Below, one piece after another: positions 9,032-17,887 of a stretch of 64,000 nt of DNA. Position numbers and translations under genes: made by a program. Position 1 is the stretch's first letter. Every line of letters starts with the position of its first letter. The notes under the pieces were generated by a model that was not told the DNA's origin, did no database searches, and saw only the letters and a list, made by a program, of their open reading frames with translations. Source of the stretch: Pseudomonas siliginis (GTDB lineage: Bacteria; Pseudomonadota; Gammaproteobacteria; Pseudomonadales; Pseudomonadaceae); contig NZ_JAHSTW010000008.1 of assembly GCF_019145195.1 (NCBI RefSeq), forward strand, positions 288,557-352,556. Reading direction: 5' to 3'.

Positions 9032-10036
9032 ATGACCAACCAGACCAATCGCCAGTTCCTGCTCGCCAAACGCCCGGTGGGCGCCGCGACCCGCGAGACT
9101 TTCACTTATCAGGAAGTACCGGTCGGCGAGCCACAGGCGGGACAGATCCTGGTGAAAAACGAATACCTGTCCCTCGACCCGGCCATGCGCGGTTGGATGA
9201 ACGAAGGCAAGTCCTACATCCCGCCGGTCGGTCTCGGTGAGGTCATGCGCGCACTGGGCGTGGGAAAAGTCATCGCCTCGAACAATCCCGGCTTTGCCGT
9301 CGGCGATTACGTCAACGGCGCTCTGGGTGTGCAGGATTATTTCCTTGGCGAGCCGCGCGGTTTCTACAAGGTCGACCCGAAACTCGCGCCATTGCCACGC
9401 TATCTGTCTGCACTGGGCATGACCGGCATGACCGCCTACTTCGCCCTGCTCGACGTCGGCGCCCCGAAAGCCGGTGACACCGTGGTGCTGTCCGGCGCGG
9501 CCGGTGCGGTGGGCAGCGTGGCCGGGCAGATCGCCAAAATCAAAGGCTGCCGCGTCGTCGGCATTGCCGGCGGGGCCGACAAGTGCAAATTCCTCATCGA
9601 CGAATTGGGCTTCGACGGCGCCATCGATTACAAGGCCGAAGACGTCGTGGCCGGACTGAAGCGCGAATGTCCGAAAGGCGTGGACGTGTACTTCGATAAC
9701 GTCGGTGGCGACATTCTCGACGCGGTGCTGAGCCGCTTGAACATGAAAGCGCGGGTGGTGATCTGCGGCGCCATCAGCCAGTACAACAATAAAGAAGCGG
9801 TCAAAGGCCCGGCCAATTACCTGTCACTGCTGGTCAATCGCGCGCGCATGGAAGGTTTTGTGGTGATGGACTACGCCGCGCAGTTCGCCAGCGCCGCGCA
9901 GGAGATGGCCGGCTGGATGACCAACGGGCAGCTCAAGAGCAAGGAAGATGTGGTTGATGGGCTGGAGACGTTCCCCGAGACGCTGATGAAACTGTTCAAC
10001 GGCGAGAACTTTGGCAAGTTGGTTCTGAAGGTTTAA
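9032..10036 (+). CDS. NADP-dependent medium-chain reductase (CurA / leukotriene B4 dehydrogenase-like)
   Basis: 334 aa from ATG 9032 (a GTG three codons upstream is possible). The N-terminus VKNEYLSLDPAMRGWM is characteristic of the zinc-independent MDR subfamily that includes E. coli CurA, which reduces enone double bonds with NADPH. The Rossmann motif SGAAGAVGSVAGQIAK is near residue 155. No zinc-binding cysteine cluster is visible. Likely a cytosolic ene-reductase for electrophilic carbonyl compounds. A REP doublet follows the stop. Confidence 0.87.
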   Translation: MTNQTNRQFLLAKRPVGAATRETFTYQEVPVGEPQAGQILVKNEYLSLDPAMRGWMNEGKSYIPPVGLGEVMRALGVGKVIASNNPGFAVGDYVNGALGVQDYFLGEPRGFYKVDPKLAPLPRYLSALGMTGMTAYFALLDVGAPKAGDTVVLSGAAGAVGSVAGQIAKIKGCRVVGIAGGADKCKFLIDELGFDGAIDYKAEDVVAGLKRECPKGVDVYFDNVGGDILDAVLSRLNMKARVVICGAISQYNNKEAVKGPANYLSLLVNRARMEGFVVMDYAAQFASAAQEMAGWMTNGQLKSKEDVVDGLETFPETLMKLFNGENFGKLVLKV

Positions 10037-10053
10037 GGCCAGCCTGAAACCAA

Positions 10054-10144
10054 TGTGGGAGCGAGCCTGCTCGCGAAAGCGGTGGATCAGTCGGTAATGA
10101 TGCCGACTGACACGCCCTCTTCGCGAGCAGGCTCGCTCCCACAG
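10054..10144. repeat. REP doublet (REPIN), type A
   Basis: Two inverted units, TGTGGGAGCGAGCCTGCTCG and its reverse complement, separated by a variable centre. It lies between convergent genes (the CurA-like reductase and pyrF). Confidence 0.93.
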
Positions 10145-10162
10145 TTGGATCTTCAATAAGCT

Positions 10163-10861
10163 TTAGGCGATTTCGGCTACGACTGCGGCTAACGCCTGCG
10201 CCGGATCTGCCGCCTGGCTGATCGGACGGCCGATTACCAGATAATCGGAACCGGCATCCAGCGCCTGACGCGGGGTCAGAATGCGCCGTTGATCATCCTG
10301 CGCGCTGCCCGCCGGGCGAATCCCCGGGGTCACCAGTTGCAGCGACGGGTGCGCGGCTTTCAGCGCCGACGCTTCCAGCGCCGAACACACCAGACCGTCC
10401 ATCCCGGCCTTCTCGGCCAGTGCCGCCAGACGCAGCACTTGTTCCTGCGGCTCGATATCCAGACCGATACCGGCCAGATCCTCGCGCTCCATGCTGGTCA
10501 GCACGGTCACACCAATCAACAACGGTTGCGGACCACTGCGCTTGTCCAGCTCTTCACGGCAGGCAGCCATCATGCGCAGGCCACCGGAGCAGTGCACGTT
10601 GACCAGCCACACGCCCATCTCGGCAGCGGCTTTCACAGCCATCGCGGTGGTGTTGGGGATGTCGTGGAATTTGAGATCCAGAAACACTTCAAAACCCTTG
10701 TCACGCAGGGTGCCGACGATTTCCGCCGCGCAACTGGTGAATAGTTCCTTGCCCACTTTGACCCGGCACAGCTTCGGGTCCAACTGGTCGGCCAGCTTCA
10801 GTGCGGCGTCACGGGTGGGGAAATCCAGGGCGACGATGATAGGAGTCTGGCAGGCGGACAT
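10163..10861 (-). CDS. pyrF: Orotidine-5'-phosphate decarboxylase
   Basis: 232 aa, the normal length. It converts OMP to UMP, the last step of pyrimidine biosynthesis. The catalytic segment DLKFHDIPNT carries the Lys/Asp pair; IVALDF at the start and GRPIS near the end (phosphate binding) complete the barrel signature. ATG 10861 has GAGAG upstream and fits the family N-terminus. A single gene, divergent from a two-component system. Confidence 0.96.
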   Translation of the reverse strand: MSACQTPIIVALDFPTRDAALKLADQLDPKLCRVKVGKELFTSCAAEIVGTLRDKGFEVFLDLKFHDIPNTTAMAVKAAAEMGVWLVNVHCSGGLRMMAACREELDKRSGPQPLLIGVTVLTSMEREDLAGIGLDIEPQEQVLRLAALAEKAGMDGLVCSALEASALKAAHPSLQLVTPGIRPAGSAQDDQRRILTPRQALDAGSDYLVIGRPISQAADPAQALAAVVAEIA

Positions 10862-11123
10862 GGATGGGCTCTCAGGCTGGTCGAAAACGGCGCGCATTGT
10901 AGCGGAACCGGCGGCGGCGCGGCACCCGATGATCGGTAAATCGTCGCGCTGGCGGTTATCAGCTTAGCCGGCGCGGCTATTGTGTCGACTCCGATACACA
11001 ACCGACACGCCCGCAACACGCACCCGGGTTAGCCTCGCCCGGCGCAATACGCCCTTACAACAGCACTTCCCGCCTCTCGGCCGGACGCCTATGCTGAAAC
11101 CACCCCTGGCAGTGAACAGCCCT

Positions 11124-11873
11124 ATGCACAATGCCCCGACAACCGTGACGGATGAAAGCAAAGACGACAAGCGCTGGAGCATCCGCGCGCTGATCGTCGA
11201 CGATGACGTGCCGATCCGCGAGCTGATGATCGATTACCTCGCCCGTTTCAACATTCACGCCAGCGGCGTCACCGACGGCGCGGCGATGCGCCAGGCGCTG
11301 CAGGGCGAACATTTCGACGTCATCGTCCTCGACCTGATGCTGCCCGGCGAAGACGGCCTGTCGCTGTGCCGCTGGCTGCGCGCCGAATCGGACATCCCGA
11401 TCCTGATGCTCACCGCCCGCTGCGAACCCACCGACCGCATCATCGGCCTGGAACTGGGCGCAGACGATTACATGGCCAAGCCGTTCGAACCACGCGAACT
11501 GGTCGCCCGCATCCAGACCATCCTGCGCCGCGTGCGCGACGACCGCACTGACCAGCGCGCCAACATTCGCTTCGACAACTGGCGCCTCAACAGCGTCCTG
11601 CGCCAAGTGGTCGCCGACAACGGCCTGGTAGTGCCCTTGTCCAACGCCGAATTCCGCCTGCTCTGGGTCTTCATCGAACGCCCGCGCCGCGTGCTCAGCC
11701 GCGAACAACTGCTCGACGCCGCTCGCGGTCGCTCGATCGAAGCCTTCGACCGCAGCATCGACCTGCTGGTCTCGCGCCTGCGGCAAAAACTCGGTGACGA
11801 CCCGAAAGCCCCGCAGTTGATCAAGACCGTGCGCGGCGAGGGTTACCTGTTCGACGCGCGGGACATCGGCTGA
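11124..11873 (+). CDS. OmpR-family response regulator
   Basis: 249 aa from ATG 11124; ATG 11091 would add 11 residues, and neither has a strong ribosome-binding site, so the start is uncertain. The receiver domain has acidic pocket DDD (26-28), phospho-acceptor D70 in VIVLDLMLPGEDG, and switch lysine in AKPF. The C-terminal winged helix includes LLVSRLRQKLGDD and ends with TVRGEGYLF. The stop overlaps the start of the kinase gene by one base (TGATG), so the two are translationally coupled. The regulated genes are not identifiable from context. Confidence 0.9.
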   Translation: MHNAPTTVTDESKDDKRWSIRALIVDDDVPIRELMIDYLARFNIHASGVTDGAAMRQALQGEHFDVIVLDLMLPGEDGLSLCRWLRAESDIPILMLTARCEPTDRIIGLELGADDYMAKPFEPRELVARIQTILRRVRDDRTDQRANIRFDNWRLNSVLRQVVADNGLVVPLSNAEFRLLWVFIERPRRVLSREQLLDAARGRSIEAFDRSIDLLVSRLRQKLGDDPKAPQLIKTVRGEGYLFDARDIG

Positions 11874-12922
11874 TGAAGGCGCGCTTGGACACCCTGTTCG
11901 GTCGCCTGTTCGGGGTGCTGTTCGCGGCGATTGTCCTGGCGCACCTGCTGGCCTTCGCCTGGTTCAGGCTCTACGGCCCTCCTCCGCCCCCACCACCGCC
12001 CGAGTTCTCAGCGAACATCGACGGCCAACCGCCCATGCGCGACGCCGCTTATCCACCGAGGCAAGCGCGCCCCTGGTTCGGTGGCCCGGTGGTGCCGCTG
12101 ACCTTTCAATTCATCACGCTGATGATCGCCGCCTGGTACGGCGCCAAACTGCTCACCCGGCCGATCCAGCGCCTGAGCGACGCCGCCGAGCGCCTGAGCG
12201 AAGACCTCGACAGCGACCCCCTCGACGAATCCGGCCCGCGCGAAGCCCGGCAAGCGGCCCACACTTTCAACCTCATGCAACGGCGCATCCGCGAACAGGT
12301 CCAGCAACGCGCGCGCATGCTCGGCGCCGTCTCCCACGACCTGCGCACGCCACTGTCACGGCTGAAACTGCGCCTGGAAAACATCAGCGACGACAAGCTG
12401 CAAAGCCAGATGCGCCAGGACCTGGACGACATGATCGGCATGCTCGACGCCACCCTCACCTATCTGCACGAACAACGCACCAGCGAAGCCTTGCAGTTGC
12501 TGGACGTGCAGGCGCTGGTCGAATCGCTGAGCGAAAACGCCCAGGACCAGGGCGCCGATGTACAGGTCAGCGGCCACTGCGCGCCTTTGCCAGTACAACC
12601 GATGGCGCTGCGCTCGTGCATCAACAACCTGCTGGACAACGCCCTGCGTTACGCCGGACAGGCACGGATTGAACTGCTGGAACAGCGCGAAGAACTGCTG
12701 ATTCGGGTGATTGATCACGGACCGGGTATTGCTGAAGACCAGCGGGAAGCGGTGTTCGAGCCGTTTTACCGACTGGAAGGCTCGCGCAACCGCAATTCCG
12801 GCGGCGTAGGGCTGGGCATGACCATCGCCCGCGAAGCCGCGCAGCGGTTGGGTGGACAATTGAAGCTGGAGGAAACACCGGGGGGTGGGCTGACCGCCAT
12901 TGTCCGCTTGCCACGGGGCTGA
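11873..12922 (+). CDS. Sensor histidine kinase with an octaproline periplasmic loop
   Basis: 349 aa. First membrane helix about residues 10-33, then a short periplasmic loop of about 45 residues that begins YGPPPPPPPPEF, and a second helix about 78-95. A HAMP linker follows, then the phospho-accepting box GAVSHDLRTPLSRLKLRL, then an ATPase domain with N box NNLLDNALRY and G boxes DHGPGI and GGVGLGM. The tiny sensor loop recalls EnvZ/RstB-like kinases that sense membrane state rather than a bound ligand; that is an inference. It partners the regulator encoded directly upstream. Confidence 0.9.
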   Translation: MKARLDTLFGRLFGVLFAAIVLAHLLAFAWFRLYGPPPPPPPPEFSANIDGQPPMRDAAYPPRQARPWFGGPVVPLTFQFITLMIAAWYGAKLLTRPIQRLSDAAERLSEDLDSDPLDESGPREARQAAHTFNLMQRRIREQVQQRARMLGAVSHDLRTPLSRLKLRLENISDDKLQSQMRQDLDDMIGMLDATLTYLHEQRTSEALQLLDVQALVESLSENAQDQGADVQVSGHCAPLPVQPMALRSCINNLLDNALRYAGQARIELLEQREELLIRVIDHGPGIAEDQREAVFEPFYRLEGSRNRNSGGVGLGMTIAREAAQRLGGQLKLEETPGGGLTAIVRLPRG

Positions 12923-12940
12923 GGCTCAGCCGACTTGAAG

Positions 12941-13168
12941 AGGGAGCGAGCCTGCTCGCGAAAGTGTCTGATGATTCAATACATCTGTTGAATGTACCGG
13001 CCTCTTCGCGAGCAGGCTCGCTCCCACAATGAAACTGAGTGTATTCGGCAGATATTGGTTGGATGTGAGGACGCTATCGCTGGCAAGCCAGCTCCCACAG
13101 GGATCGAGTGGTTTCAGAGAGAGATGGGTTGGCTGCCAGGCCGCCTTCGCGAGCAGGCTCGCTCCCAC
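12941..13168. repeat. REP doublet plus two single REP units
   Basis: Type A doublet at 12941-13028, then a type B unit (core GCTGGCAAGCCAGC) at about 13075-13099, then a type A unit at about 13146-13168. It is the densest REP cluster in the window and joins directly onto the composite repeat. Confidence 0.9.
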
Positions 13169-13189
13169 AAAAGCAAAGCAGCGCAGCTG

Positions 13190-13565
13190 CCCGCGGCGAA
13201 GCCGCCCCACTCAACAATGAGCGCAAGCTCGAGTACCGCTTTTGATCTTGATCCACGGGCGACGTCGGAAGGCTGAGCGGAGGGATTGATCCGGGCGTGG
13301 GAGCGCAGCGACCGTCTGGCGCAGCCAGACACAGCGGAAGGAGGTGCAGCGAAGCAAACCGGAGCCGCTGCGCCCGGATCGATCCCGCAGCGAAGGAACC
13401 CGAGCCTGCGAGGGCCGAACGCAGGAGCAAGCCTTTTCGGTTACCTTTTTGGCGTTTGAAAAAGGTGACCCGCCGTAAGGGCGGAACCGTAATCAGCAAC
13501 ACCCGAAGAAACGGATATTCACCCAAAACCCCAAGAACCTGGTCGGCCCAGAGGCCGCCAAGCCC
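13190..13565. repeat. Composite long intergenic repeat
   Basis: A noncoding block of about 375 nt rich in short palindromes (for example GGCGCAGCCAGACAC and CCGCCGTAAGGGCGG). Its distal part, about 13436-13565, recurs in reverse orientation at 63872-64000: GGTTACCTTTTTGGCGT, the ACGGATATTCACCCAAAACC block and the CCTGGTCGGCC / AGAGGCCGCC block are shared. A shorter related piece lies near 4340-4366. It abuts the 3' end of the permease gene. No protein is encoded convincingly. Confidence 0.85.
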
Positions 13566-13570
13566 CCCCC

Positions 13571-14611
13571 CTAGACCCGAGCCTGACTCTTACTCCAATC
13601 CGTCAAAAGACTATAAGCCACCGCCAACAACGTAGGCCCAATAAACAACCCGATAAAGCCAAACGCAATCAACCCGCCAAACACCCCGAGCAACACAATC
13701 ACCAACGGCAGATTGCCGCCACGGCTGATCAGATACGGCTTGAGCACATTGTCCACGCCACTGATGATGAACGTCCCCCAGATCCCGAGAAAGATCGCCA
13801 TCCCGTACTCACCCTTCCACACCAGCCAAGCCGTGGCCGGCACCCACACCAGCGGTGGCCCCATCGGAATCAGACTCAGCATAAACGTGACGATCCCCAG
13901 CACCAGCGCCCCCGGCACCCCGGCGATCAAAAAGCCGATCAACGCCAGCACCGCCTGCGCCGCCGCCGTACCAATCACACCGTTGACCACCCGCTGCACC
14001 GTGCCCGCCACCAATTCGATGTAATAACCGGCACGATCGCCAATCAAGCGCTGCAGCAGACTGTGCACAAACGCCGCCAGTCGTGGCCCGTCACGGTAGA
14101 AAAAGAACACGAACACCAGACTCAGCGTCAGCTCGAGAATCCCCCCGCCGATCTGCGCGCTGCGTGCCAGCAACCAGTTGCCGACCTGCCCCAGATACGG
14201 CTTGATCGAGACCATCAACGCCGCGCCCTGTTGATCGATGCTGTCCCACATCGCCACCAGTCGCTCACCAACCAATGGCACGCTGCCAAGCCAAGTGGGC
14301 GCTTCCGGCAAACCGTCGACCTGCACATCCTTGATGAATGCCGTGGCATCGCGCACATGATCGGCAAGATTGAAACCCAGCCACACCAGCGGCGCCGCCA
14401 CCAGCAACATCCAGCCCAGTGTCAGGATCAACGCGGCCAGCGATTCACGGCCATTGAGCGCGCGGGTCAGCAAACGCATCAGCGGCCAACTGGCGAACGC
14501 CAGCACCGCGCCCCAGAACAGCGCCGACCAGAACGGCGCCATCACCCAAAGGCTGGCACCAAACAAAACCAGCAGCAGAATCTGCACCAGCAGGCGATCG
14601 TTATTGAGCAT
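13571..14611 (-). CDS. AI-2E-family (PerM-like) permease
   Basis: 346 aa from ATG 14611 with GGGA upstream. Membrane segments near both ends flank a soluble middle region, the usual eight-helix layout of this family. The C-terminal signature FIISGVDNVLKPYLI followed by GLIAFGFIGLFIGPTLLAV is diagnostic. Members export autoinducer-2, indole or sodium in the few cases studied, so the substrate here cannot be assigned. It may be the last gene of the minus-strand unit starting at 19543 (69 nt from the preceding gene). Confidence 0.9.
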   Translation of the reverse strand: MLNNDRLLVQILLLVLFGASLWVMAPFWSALFWGAVLAFASWPLMRLLTRALNGRESLAALILTLGWMLLVAAPLVWLGFNLADHVRDATAFIKDVQVDGLPEAPTWLGSVPLVGERLVAMWDSIDQQGAALMVSIKPYLGQVGNWLLARSAQIGGGILELTLSLVFVFFFYRDGPRLAAFVHSLLQRLIGDRAGYYIELVAGTVQRVVNGVIGTAAAQAVLALIGFLIAGVPGALVLGIVTFMLSLIPMGPPLVWVPATAWLVWKGEYGMAIFLGIWGTFIISGVDNVLKPYLISRGGNLPLVIVLLGVFGGLIAFGFIGLFIGPTLLAVAYSLLTDWSKSQARV

Positions 14612-14680
14612 GGGAAGTCCCGGCAAAGTCAGTCAGCGAAAGAGTAGGCGAACACTGTGTGCATGCTCGCCCGGCACAGC

Positions 14681-15487
14681 TTATCGCAACAGGTCGATGC
14701 GCAGGCCAGAGCCTTCGAGATTGCCGGTTTCCATCCGGGCCGCCCGCACACCCTGAGTGATCAACGCCTGGCGCCAGGCTTCGGCCTTGGGCCCGGAAAC
14801 CGTGACCCGCAAGGTCGTGTCGAGATTCAGGCCACGGGAAATCAGGCGCAGCCAGGTGGCATCCGGCTCATCGACCAGTTTCGGGAAATCCAGCTCGCCG
14901 GTGCTTTTCAACTGGCGCAGCAGGGTCGCCGAGGTCGGCAGCAACTCGCCCAACGGCGCAGCCGCCTCGAATTGCTCGACATGCAGATAGGCTTTGCGAT
15001 TGCCGCGAGTGATGCTGTAGAGCGCCACCAGCGTGTTGTCCTTTGGCGCCGCCAGCCTGAGCAACAGATAAGCCTGTTGCTCGTCAGAGCCATACAGCTT
15101 GGCGTTGCCGAACACCTCGTTGGCCCACAGGCTGCTTTCGCCGCAATCGCGGGCCTGGCACCAGAACAGCAATTCGGCATCCTGCTGTTGCAGCGCTTCG
15201 CGGGCGGCGGTAAAGGCTTCGGTGGCGGAATGTTCCGGCGGCAACTCGTAGGTTACCGAGGTGGTCTGGCCGCGGGCGGTGACCTGGCCGTCGAAGCGCA
15301 ACTGGCCGCTGATCTTGCGGATCGAGCCCAGCGGGTAGATGCGCTCCAGCTCGGCCGCCGGGCGATAGTCGACAATCTGAGCATCGGCCAGACGCGGCAC
15401 GATTTGCAGATCCTGGCTGCCCGGCACATCGGCAGCGAAGGACAAGGAGCTGAAGCAGCACAGCGCGAAAAGACTGAGTGGCCGCAT
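14681..15487 (-). CDS. Secreted DUF4892-type protein
   Basis: 268 aa from ATG 15487, with GGTGAG upstream. A signal peptide ends near LSFAA (residue 18-19), so the protein is periplasmic or secreted. The body begins with GSQDLQIVPRLADAQIVDY, which I associate with the DUF4892 family of pseudomonads; no catalytic motif is known for it. The C-terminal part has an alternating pattern similar to OmpA-like or SIMPL-type beta-alpha units, but this is weak. It sits downstream of two alpha/beta hydrolases. Confidence 0.75.
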   Translation of the reverse strand: MRPLSLFALCCFSSLSFAADVPGSQDLQIVPRLADAQIVDYRPAAELERIYPLGSIRKISGQLRFDGQVTARGQTTSVTYELPPEHSATEAFTAAREALQQQDAELLFWCQARDCGESSLWANEVFGNAKLYGSDEQQAYLLLRLAAPKDNTLVALYSITRGNRKAYLHVEQFEAAAPLGELLPTSATLLRQLKSTGELDFPKLVDEPDATWLRLISRGLNLDTTLRVTVSGPKAEAWRQALITQGVRAARMETGNLEGSGLRIDLLR

Positions 15488-15602
15488 AGTCAGGCTCACC
15501 GGACGGTCATGGCTGGGCGGGTCGGGGTCGCAGCGGTATAGAAATCCATCAAGTTTGTCTCCTGTTTCAACCCGCCCAGCCTCGGCAGTTGCCGGTAGCA
15601 AG

Positions 15603-16457
15603 TCAAGGCATGGCGAAGAAGCGATTGAAACAGTCTGCTACAAGACCTGCGCCAGCCTCGTCGTTCAGGTGCAGATGATGCCCGCCCGGCAACTGTTCGT
15701 GACTGAAGGGTAGACGCTGCAGCAACTCAGGATGCCTGGCCAGCATGCCATCCGCCGCGACTACCAGATGCGCCGGGCAACCGACGCGCAAGGCAAACGC
15801 CATTGCCTGTTCTTCCGTCAGGCGCAGCGGCGATGGCAGGGTCAGGCGATTGTCGGTGCGCCAGGTGTAGCCGCCGGGGACCGGCATCAAACCGCGCTGG
15901 GCCAACAGTTCGGCGGCCTCGCGACTGACTGCCACCAGGCCTTTCATCCGCGCCTCGATGGCACGCTCAAGGGTGGTATAGACCGGTTTGCGCTTTTCCC
16001 GCAGATCAAGTTGCGCCTGCAGGGCCATGCCCATGCGCTCGGCGGCGTTTTCGCCTTTGTCTGTCGGAGGAATCACGCCATCAATGAGCGCCAGATGGCT
16101 GATGCGTTCAGGCAGCGAACCGGCCAGCACCATCGAGACAATCGCGCCCATCGAATGCCCGAGCAGGCCGAAACGCTTCCAGCCCAGTTGTTCAGCGACT
16201 TGCAGCACATCATGGGCGTAGTCCCACAGGGCATAACCGGCGCCGCTTGGTCGATGAGCGGAATGACCGTGGCCGGCCATGTCCAGCGCGACGATGCGCA
16301 AGCCATCAAGCTTGGGCGCCAGTCGCGCGAAGCTGTTGGCGTTGTCGAGCCAGCCATGCAACGCGATCACCGGCAGGCCGTCCTCGGGGCCGAACAGATG
16401 CGCGGCCAATTCGATGTGCGGCAGGTTCAGGCGCACTTCTTCGCAGGTCGGGCTCAT
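15603..16457 (-). CDS. Alpha/beta hydrolase
   Basis: 284 aa. The oxyanion strand ALHGWLDNANSF, nucleophile elbow GHSMG and the final GGHHLH histidine are all present, so it should be an active serine hydrolase (esterase or thioester/acyl hydrolase), cytosolic because no signal peptide is seen. Its ATG overlaps the stop codon of the upstream hydrolase gene by four bases, showing translational coupling. Substrate unknown. Confidence 0.88.
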   Translation of the reverse strand: MSPTCEEVRLNLPHIELAAHLFGPEDGLPVIALHGWLDNANSFARLAPKLDGLRIVALDMAGHGHSAHRPSGAGYALWDYAHDVLQVAEQLGWKRFGLLGHSMGAIVSMVLAGSLPERISHLALIDGVIPPTDKGENAAERMGMALQAQLDLREKRKPVYTTLERAIEARMKGLVAVSREAAELLAQRGLMPVPGGYTWRTDNRLTLPSPLRLTEEQAMAFALRVGCPAHLVVAADGMLARHPELLQRLPFSHEQLPGGHHLHLNDEAGAGLVADCFNRFFAMP

Positions 16458-17260
16458 GCACAATCCTTGTTCTGCCGCTGTTCCCAGCGCATGAACAGAT
16501 TCTTGAGCAGCCGAGCCGTGTCCTGCGGACGCTCCAGCGGGAACATGTGCCCGCCAGGCATGCTCAGCGCCTCGCCCTGGGGCAGACGCGAGACGAAACG
16601 TGTGTGATGGCGCATGACCACGCGGCTCTTGTGCCCGCGCACGATGGCCAGCGGCACCTGCAACTGCCGGGTACGCCCGGGACTGGTGTGCGGCACGCCG
16701 CGATAAATGCTGATTTCGGTGGCCGGATCAAAACGCAGACGCAGCTTGTCGTCGACCTGATGCAAACCGTGTTGCAGGTAGGCATCGAAGCATTCCGGAT
16801 CGAAGCCGCGAAACAGAGTTTTGCCGGAAAAGTAACTGCGTGCACTGTCGAGATCGGCGAATTCTTCACGCCGCCCGAGGGTGCGCCCGGCCGGGGTCAG
16901 CCGGTCGATGAAACCAAAGCGCTTGGCCGCGCGAATCACCCACTGATCAGTGCGGGTCAGTACTGGCGAGTCGAGCATGACCACGCCGCGATACAGCTCG
17001 GGACAACGCAACGCCGCATGCAGGTGCAGCAGACCGCCAAAGGAATGGCCGACGCCCCACACCGGCTGCTCTTGCTGCTCCAGGTGATGGATCAGTTCGT
17101 CGACGAGGTTGTACCAGTTGTCGTCCGCCGGAAAACGCGGGTCATGGGCATGCTGCTCCAGATGCGCGACCCGATACTCCGGCGCCAGCGCCGCGAACAA
17201 CTTGCCATAGGTCCCCGAGGGGAAACCGTTGGCGTGGGCGAAAAAGATCGGTTGCGACAT
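16454..17260 (-). CDS. Alpha/beta hydrolase
   Basis: 268 aa from ATG 17260 (MSQPIFFAHANGFPSGTY). The frame is open far upstream, but that part has no family character. Nucleophile elbow GHSFGG and terminal GGHMFPLE histidine are visible. HANGFPSGTY replaces the usual HG oxyanion motif and is typical of a subgroup of small hydrolases. It overlaps the next hydrolase gene by 4 nt. The ribosome-binding site is weak. The two hydrolases differ clearly in sequence, so this is not a recent duplication. Confidence 0.86.
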   Translation of the reverse strand: MSQPIFFAHANGFPSGTYGKLFAALAPEYRVAHLEQHAHDPRFPADDNWYNLVDELIHHLEQQEQPVWGVGHSFGGLLHLHAALRCPELYRGVVMLDSPVLTRTDQWVIRAAKRFGFIDRLTPAGRTLGRREEFADLDSARSYFSGKTLFRGFDPECFDAYLQHGLHQVDDKLRLRFDPATEISIYRGVPHTSPGRTRQLQVPLAIVRGHKSRVVMRHHTRFVSRLPQGEALSMPGGHMFPLERPQDTARLLKNLFMRWEQRQNKDCA

Positions 17261-17412
17261 GCGGGCAAATCCATGAGCGGGAATCGTGGCGTTGATTGTC
17301 CGCAAGACCCGGCGCCGCAGCAATGACCATAACTGCCAGAAATGGTGGTGGAGACGCTTCGCAAGCAAAAGACCACAACACCGAAGGCTGCGATCTTTTG
17401 ATCTACAACCTG

Positions 17413-17856
17413 TCAACGCAGCGGCGGCTGTTCCCCCAGCGGCACCACCGCCATAGTCAGGCGCGATACGCAACTGGCCTTGCCCTCGTCGCTGGTCAAA
17501 CGGATGTCCCAGACGTGCGTGGTGCGGCCGATATGGATCGGCGTGGCCACCGCCGTCACCCGCCCACTGCGCAACCCGCGCAAATGGTTGGCGTTGATCT
17601 CCAGGCCGACGCAATAGAACTTGCTGGCATCGATGCACAGATAACTGGCCATCGAGCCCACGGTTTCCGCCAGTACCACCGATGCGCCGCCATGCAGCAG
17701 ACCGTAAGGCTGGTGGGTGCGATGGTCGATGACCATGCTCGCGGTCAGCGACTGTTCGTCGAAGGCTTCGAAGCGAATATCCAGCACTTCGCCGATGGTG
17801 TTCTTCTGGATTGCGTTCAACTGTTCGATGTCGGGAGTAGTACGCCACAAGCTCAT
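17413..17856 (-). CDS. Hotdog-fold acyl-CoA thioesterase (YdiI/EntH type)
   Basis: 147 aa from ATG 17856 with AGGAAG upstream. The motif HQPYGLLHGGASVVLAETVGS carries the active-site histidine/glycine turn and the catalytic glutamate of this family, which hydrolyses aromatic or medium-chain acyl-CoAs. It starts 31 nt after the acyl-CoA ligase gene ends, so ligase and thioesterase are very likely co-expressed. From memory, PAO1 has a homologous arrangement (PA1617-PA1618). Confidence 0.88.
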   Translation of the reverse strand: MSLWRTTPDIEQLNAIQKNTIGEVLDIRFEAFDEQSLTASMVIDHRTHQPYGLLHGGASVVLAETVGSMASYLCIDASKFYCVGLEINANHLRGLRSGRVTAVATPIHIGRTTHVWDIRLTSDEGKASCVSRLTMAVVPLGEQPPLR

Positions 17857-17887
17857 CGCAGACTTCCTTTGTTGTTGTAATCGATGC

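Noticed and set aside
16454..17848. 464-residue version of the second hydrolase
   Set aside because: The upstream 196 residues overlap the thioesterase gene and lack similarity to hydrolases; ATG 17260 gives a standard protein.
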